From Rhizobium esperanzae (GTDB lineage Bacteria; Pseudomonadota; Alphaproteobacteria; Rhizobiales; Rhizobiaceae): a stretch of 64,000 nt of DNA. The stretch lies in contig NZ_MXPU01000005.1 in assembly GCF_002204185.1 (NCBI RefSeq), positions 124,001-188,000 on the forward strand, given 5' to 3'. Below the pieces are notes generated by a model, which was given only the letters and a program-made list of their open reading frames with translations, did not search any database and was not told where the DNA came from. Of the stretch, positions 60,256 through 64,000 are shown piece after piece. The translations under genes were made by a program, and so were the position numbers. Position 1 is the first letter of the stretch; each line of letters begins with the position of its first letter.

Positions 60256-61467
60256 ATGGGTTGTTTTCCTGTCGGTAGTACACGCGTCGCCATTGTTGTA
60301 GCGCTAACGAGTATATTGGCAAGCTGCACGTCCTTGCCAAGATCCGGTCCAGATCACAAAGATGTCGATCGAGGGGCGGCGGTAAAGGTAACAACGAAGG
60401 AGCGTCGCGTCGGTATCGACTACGCCCTGGTTGATCTCAGCAAGAACGTCCTGTCCTATTTCACCTCTCCGCAGCCGACCTCCTTCAAGGGTTTTGGGGG
60501 TGGGCGCGGCGGTGCGCCTGAAATTCCGCTCGGTTATGGCGATGTCGTCGAGGTTGCGATTTTCGAAGCTCAGTCCGGCGGTCTCTTCATTCCCTCCGAC
60601 GCCGGTAGCCGGCCCGGCAATTATATCTCTCTGCCGGCACAGACCATCGATAGAAACGGAACGATCACGATCCCCTATGCGGGTCGCGTTCCGGCTGCCG
60701 GTCGCCTGAAGGAGACCGTTGAGCAGGATGTCGAGGATCGTCTGGCCAGTCGCGCAATCGAGCCGCAGGTTGTTATCACCACGACGACCAACCGCTCCAG
60801 TCAGGTGGCCGTGCTCGGTGACGTCAACAATCCTCAGCGCGTTCAGATCAGTCCGGCCGGTGAGCGCATTCTCGACGTCATTTCCGCTGCGGGTGGTTTG
60901 ACGACCAATAACATCGAAACGAATGTGACGCTTCAGCGCCGCGGCAGAACGGCGACCGTCGCCTACAATACGCTGTTGAAAAATCCGGCGGAGAATATCT
61001 ATGTCGCGCCCGATGATACGATCTCGGTCGATCATGAGCGCCGCACCTTCCTGGCGCTCGGCGCCGCCGGCGTCAGCGGCCGGTTCGATTTCGAAGAGTC
61101 GGATCTGACTCTCGGAGAGGCCATCGCCAAGGCGGGCGGCCTGCGTGACGACCGTGCGGATCCAGCCCAGGTCCTGCTCTATCGCCTTGTCCCGAGGAAA
61201 ACGCTTGCGGCGATGCATGTAGATACGACGCGGTTTGCGGGCGATACGGTTCCGGTGATTATCCGCGCCAATCTCCGTGATCCGGCAACCCTCTTTGCCG
61301 CTCAGCAATTCAAGATGGAAGACAAGGATATTATCTATATTTCCAATTCGGACTCTATCGAATTGGTCAAGTTCCTTGACATCGTAAACTCGGTATCGTC
61401 CACTGTAGCCGGCGTGACGGACGACGCACGCGATACCCGTAGTGCGGTGCGAGAGCTCGGGCGTTGA
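60256..61467 (+). CDS. Polysaccharide export outer-membrane lipoprotein (Wza/PssN-like)
   Basis: The 403-residue protein has a lipoprotein signal (VAIVVALTSILASC, lipobox Cys at about residue 24), then a Poly_export domain (about 75-200; LGYGDVVEVAIFEAQSGGLF and IDRNGTITIPYAGRVPAAGR), and SLBB domains (about 195-330; VAVLGDVNNPQRVQISPAGE, FLALGAAGVSGRF). It should form or gate the outer-membrane exit for EPS, working with the Wzc-like protein. The ATG at 60256 gives a good signal length; a TTG at 60214 is possible. A small exported protein and the Wzc gene follow. Confidence 0.9.
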   Translation: MGCFPVGSTRVAIVVALTSILASCTSLPRSGPDHKDVDRGAAVKVTTKERRVGIDYALVDLSKNVLSYFTSPQPTSFKGFGGGRGGAPEIPLGYGDVVEVAIFEAQSGGLFIPSDAGSRPGNYISLPAQTIDRNGTITIPYAGRVPAAGRLKETVEQDVEDRLASRAIEPQVVITTTTNRSSQVAVLGDVNNPQRVQISPAGERILDVISAAGGLTTNNIETNVTLQRRGRTATVAYNTLLKNPAENIYVAPDDTISVDHERRTFLALGAAGVSGRFDFEESDLTLGEAIAKAGGLRDDRADPAQVLLYRLVPRKTLAAMHVDTTRFAGDTVPVIIRANLRDPATLFAAQQFKMEDKDIIYISNSDSIELVKFLDIVNSVSSTVAGVTDDARDTRSAVRELGR

Positions 61468-61534
61468 TTGGGGAAATAGCCGGTGCCGATCGCATACGAT
61501 CGGTGCTGGTGGCCTGTTTCCGATAGAGGATTTG

Positions 61535-62272
61535 ATGAAGGAAGCCACTTTTATGGCAAGGTTTAGTGTTCATCGTAAACTTGCATATAGCGGAATTTTC
61601 GCGGCAATTTTTGTCGGCATGACTTCGAACGCCTTTGCGTCTGCTTGCCTGGGTCCCGCAAATCTCACACCCGCAGACGTCGGCGGATTTAACGCCAATC
61701 CCGCTGTTCTGCTCGACATGTCCGATCCCCTGGTTCTGTCATCGCGTGTTCGAGCGCTGGTAGGGAGCAGTAACGACGCCCTATTGCCGGTACTCGAGCA
61801 GGCCAAGAAGGCCAATGCCGCACAGATGGCGGCGATCGGATCCGGCCTCGGGCGAGCCGCAAACAGCTGCCAAGTCTCGGATCCGCAGTTCAAACTGGCG
61901 ATCGAAAAAGCTGTTGCTGAGGCAGCCAGCGCCGATCCCAATCTTGCGCCGCTGCTGACAGCCTTTGCAAAGGTTCTGGCTGAAGGCGCGACGGCGGCGC
62001 TCGGTCCGGGCACAGGTGCGCCAGCCGCAGCATCCGGTATCGGCAACACCGGTTCAATCGGGCAGACAGGTCCCGGGTCGGATGACGGTACGCCGTTTGA
62101 CGGCAGCACCACGACTGCCGGCACGCTGAGGGTTTCGGATACGAACGATGAGGACAGCTCGTCCACGAGTTCGACGACCTCGACGACGATAGTCGTCAGC
62201 GCCGGAGGAGCGGGGCAGTCGTCCTCTGATACGACGGAGTCGACCAGTCAGAGCATCCCCGTCACACAATAG
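61535..62272 (+). CDS. Exported Ser/Thr/Gly-rich protein in the EPS cluster
   Basis: The 245-residue protein has a signal peptide (ending SNAFA-SAC), a helical Ala-rich middle (about 50-160, QAKKANAAQMAAIGSGLGRA and AVAEAASADPNLAPLLTAF) and a low-complexity tail rich in Ser, Thr and Gly (about 170-245). I do not recognise the domain. It lies between the export lipoprotein and the Wzc-like gene, and GAGGA precedes the ATG, so it should be co-transcribed. A structural or accessory role in EPS export is inferred. The Ser/Thr tail may be disordered or surface-exposed. Confidence 0.7.
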   Translation: MKEATFMARFSVHRKLAYSGIFAAIFVGMTSNAFASACLGPANLTPADVGGFNANPAVLLDMSDPLVLSSRVRALVGSSNDALLPVLEQAKKANAAQMAAIGSGLGRAANSCQVSDPQFKLAIEKAVAEAASADPNLAPLLTAFAKVLAEGATAALGPGTGAPAAASGIGNTGSIGQTGPGSDDGTPFDGSTTTAGTLRVSDTNDEDSSSTSSTTSTTIVVSAGGAGQSSSDTTESTSQSIPVTQ

Positions 62273-62323
62273 CTGGAATTGCCTGTAGATCTTAGCGCTT
62301 GACGCCTTTGTTGGAGATCGAAA

Positions 62324-64000
62324 TTGCTGTCACCAGATAAACTTACGCCGCGTATCGACGCTTCCCGCGATACGGGAAACGAAGCTGATTTCATCGATTT
62401 CGACAAGCTTATCGCAATCGTTCGCCGGCAGTGGCGGATCGTAGCGGTGTGCGCTTTCGCCTTTGCCATTCTTGGTGTCGTCTATGTCCTGACTGCGGTG
62501 CCGGTCTACACAGCCGAGACCAAAGTGCTGATCGACCGCAGTGACAATCAGATGATCAACCAATTGGCGGCTTTCGGCCAGCTGGACGATGACGAGGGCA
62601 CGGTCCTCAGCCAAGTCGAGCTGTTGAAGTCCGATACGATCGCCTATGCGGTTGTGGACAAGCTGAAACTTGTCGATGATCCGGTGTTCACGGCACAGAA
62701 GAACTCACTTTTTTCTGTCGCAACACTGAAATCTCTGCTGAATTTTCGCTCTTGGTTTGCCGACGACGGGGCCGTTGCTCCCGATGCGGAAATGAAGCGG
62801 CGATGGGCTGCGGAAACGGTCGCCGGAAATATCGACGTCGAGCGTGTCGGCAAATCCTACGTCCTCGACCTCAGCTATACCTCGCAGTCGCCGGATCTGG
62901 CGCGAGAAATCGCCGCCGCCATCGCCGATGTTTACCTGGTCGATAAGCTCAATTCGAAATATGAGGCGACACGCCGGGCCGGCGAGTGGCTGCAGGAGCG
63001 AATCGAAGAACTCCGGCAGCAGGCGCTGGACACCGACCTCGCAGTGCAGAAATTCCGCAGCGAGCATGGGCTTGTCGAGGCAGGATCGGGCACTTTGCTC
63101 AGCGAGCAGCAGCTTTCCGAGCTGAACAGCCAGTTGATCAAGGCTCAGGCCGAAACGGCGCAGGCCGAGGCGAAATATACCCGCATCAAGTCGATCATCG
63201 AAGCCAAGCAGACTGATGCGATCGTGACCGATGTGCTTGACAGCTCGATTTCAAACGACCTTCGAAAGAAATATCTGGAAGCTTCGAAGCTCGAGGCCGA
63301 GATCGAGGCGCGGCTTGGTCCCGACCACGTTCAGGCAGTCCGGCTCCGTGCGGAGATGGCCGAATACGAACGGCTTATGTTCGACGAGCTGAATCGCATC
63401 GCCGAGAGCTATCAGAGCGAGCTCACGGTTGCGCAATCCCGCGAAAAATCGCTGCGTGACAGCGTTGATAAGGCAACGGGTGTAGCCGCAACGGCGGGCG
63501 AGACGCAGGTGCAGCTCCGCGAGCTCGAGCGGACGCGGGATACTTATAAGAACCTCTATCAGAGCTTCCTGGCGCGTTATCAAGAAGCGATCCAGCAGCA
63601 GAGCTTCCCAATTACCGCCGCACGTATCATCACCACTGCGGAGACGCCGACGAAGCCGAGCGCGCCGAAAAGAAGCCTCGTCATCGCTTTCGCCATGTTC
63701 CTGGGATGCGCGTTCGGTAGCGGCATTGGAGCTTTCCGTGAATTCCGCGACCGCTTCTTCCGCACCGGTGATGATGTCAAGGATATGCTCGACGTCGAAT
63801 CTCTTGGCGTGATGCCGCTGATTGAGAACAACGTCGACGATCCGACGCTGGTCGATCCGGGTAACCCGCGAAGCATCGCCAGAGGCGGCAAGACCACGAC
63901 CTATGTCGAGGAGCATCCGCTGTCGGCATTCGCCGAGACGCTTCGCAGCGCAAAAATCGCAATCGATATCAGTGCCTCCGATCAGCGCTGCAAAGTTATC
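62324..64000 (+). CDS. Wzc/ExoP-like polysaccharide co-polymerase, partial
   Basis: The frame runs open for 559 codons to the window edge, with a TTG start and GGAG upstream. A Wzz domain is framed by helix 1 (AVCAFAFAILGVVYVLTAVP, about 45-64) and helix 2 (SLVIAFAMFLGCAFGSGIGA, about 450-470). Between them is a long coiled coil (about 205-400), and a GNVR-like segment ends near TPTKPSAPKRS. The cytoplasmic part has just begun (ESLGVMPLIENN, then SAFAETLRSAKIAIDI), so the tyrosine-kinase P-loop lies off the right edge. It resembles PssP/ExoP and would set EPS chain length with the Wza-like and Wzy-like proteins upstream. Confidence 0.92.
   Translation, partial: MLSPDKLTPRIDASRDTGNEADFIDFDKLIAIVRRQWRIVAVCAFAFAILGVVYVLTAVPVYTAETKVLIDRSDNQMINQLAAFGQLDDDEGTVLSQVELLKSDTIAYAVVDKLKLVDDPVFTAQKNSLFSVATLKSLLNFRSWFADDGAVAPDAEMKRRWAAETVAGNIDVERVGKSYVLDLSYTSQSPDLAREIAAAIADVYLVDKLNSKYEATRRAGEWLQERIEELRQQALDTDLAVQKFRSEHGLVEAGSGTLLSEQQLSELNSQLIKAQAETAQAEAKYTRIKSIIEAKQTDAIVTDVLDSSISNDLRKKYLEASKLEAEIEARLGPDHVQAVRLRAEMAEYERLMFDELNRIAESYQSELTVAQSREKSLRDSVDKATGVAATAGETQVQLRELERTRDTYKNLYQSFLARYQEAIQQQSFPITAARIITTAETPTKPSAPKRSLVIAFAMFLGCAFGSGIGAFREFRDRFFRTGDDVKDMLDVESLGVMPLIENNVDDPTLVDPGNPRSIARGGKTTTYVEEHPLSAFAETLRSAKIAIDISASDQRCKVI

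Noticed and set aside
1..64000. CRISPR arrays, tRNA or rRNA genes
   Set aside because: I found no regularly spaced repeats, no tRNA-like cloverleaf with the conserved GGTTCGAATC-type arm, and no rRNA sequence on reading through; a dedicated scan (tRNAscan-SE, Infernal) could still find something I missed.

Overview
The window looks like a chromosomal segment of a Rhizobium of the leguminosarum/etli group. The grounds are the PhyR-NepR-EcfG general stress response of Alphaproteobacteria, an hmuP/tonB haem-iron locus with a RirA-type box, lspL and a rkpK/exo5-type UDP-glucose dehydrogenase for acidic polysaccharide, and high-GC coding bias with long antisense shadow frames. The species is inferred. 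I recognised no rRNA, tRNA, CRISPR array, integrase or insertion sequence.

Layout. 0-5 kb: tail of ureG, then an RND efflux pump and its adaptor. 5.2-14.2 kb: a reductive pyrimidine-degradation cluster, with an NMT1-type ABC importer, a cupin, dihydropyrimidinase, an unknown coupled protein, an N-carbamoyl amidohydrolase and the regulator RutR. Its first enzyme, PreTA, lies apart at 23.0-25.7 kb. Both enzyme operons have RutR-like palindromes upstream. The 14.2-22.9 kb stretch between them holds a receiver protein, a LysR/oxidoreductase pair, a rhodanese/FtrA-type pair, a GH13 glucosidase, a gene scar, a small membrane protein and treZ.

26-30.2 kb is the general stress response locus: an HWE-like histidine kinase, PhyR, NepR and EcfG, followed by a membrane-protein/DUF883 operon. 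Next to the kinase is an apparently undescribed small RNA gene. It has a perfect EcfG promoter (GGAAC-N16-CGTT), C-rich loops and a strong terminator, on the strand opposite both neighbouring genes. Five exact N16 sites, one exact N17 site and two near-consensus sites form an EcfG regulon candidate reaching treZ, the GH13 gene and a glycine-zipper protein.

30.2-34.5 kb is a decaying haem-uptake locus. hmuP is intact, hmuS and hmuU are reduced to an in-frame deletion fusion with hmuT gone, and hmuV carries a nonsense codon and a frameshift. tonB and a haem-monooxygenase-like gene remain intact. 34.5-44.9 kb holds DUF423 and truncated haemoglobin genes, a TetR-SMR efflux pair, a ThuA/ThuB-like pair, a glycine-zipper protein, and a five-gene operon laid out like E. 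coli cecR-ybhGFSR. 45-64 kb is largely surface polysaccharide metabolism (lspL, manC, phosphomannomutase, UDP-glucose dehydrogenase, a Wzy-like protein, a Wza-like lipoprotein and a truncated Wzc-like protein), with uracil-DNA glycosylase, an MhqO/MhqD-like pair, a PPP-type phosphatase and an outer-membrane efflux remnant in between.
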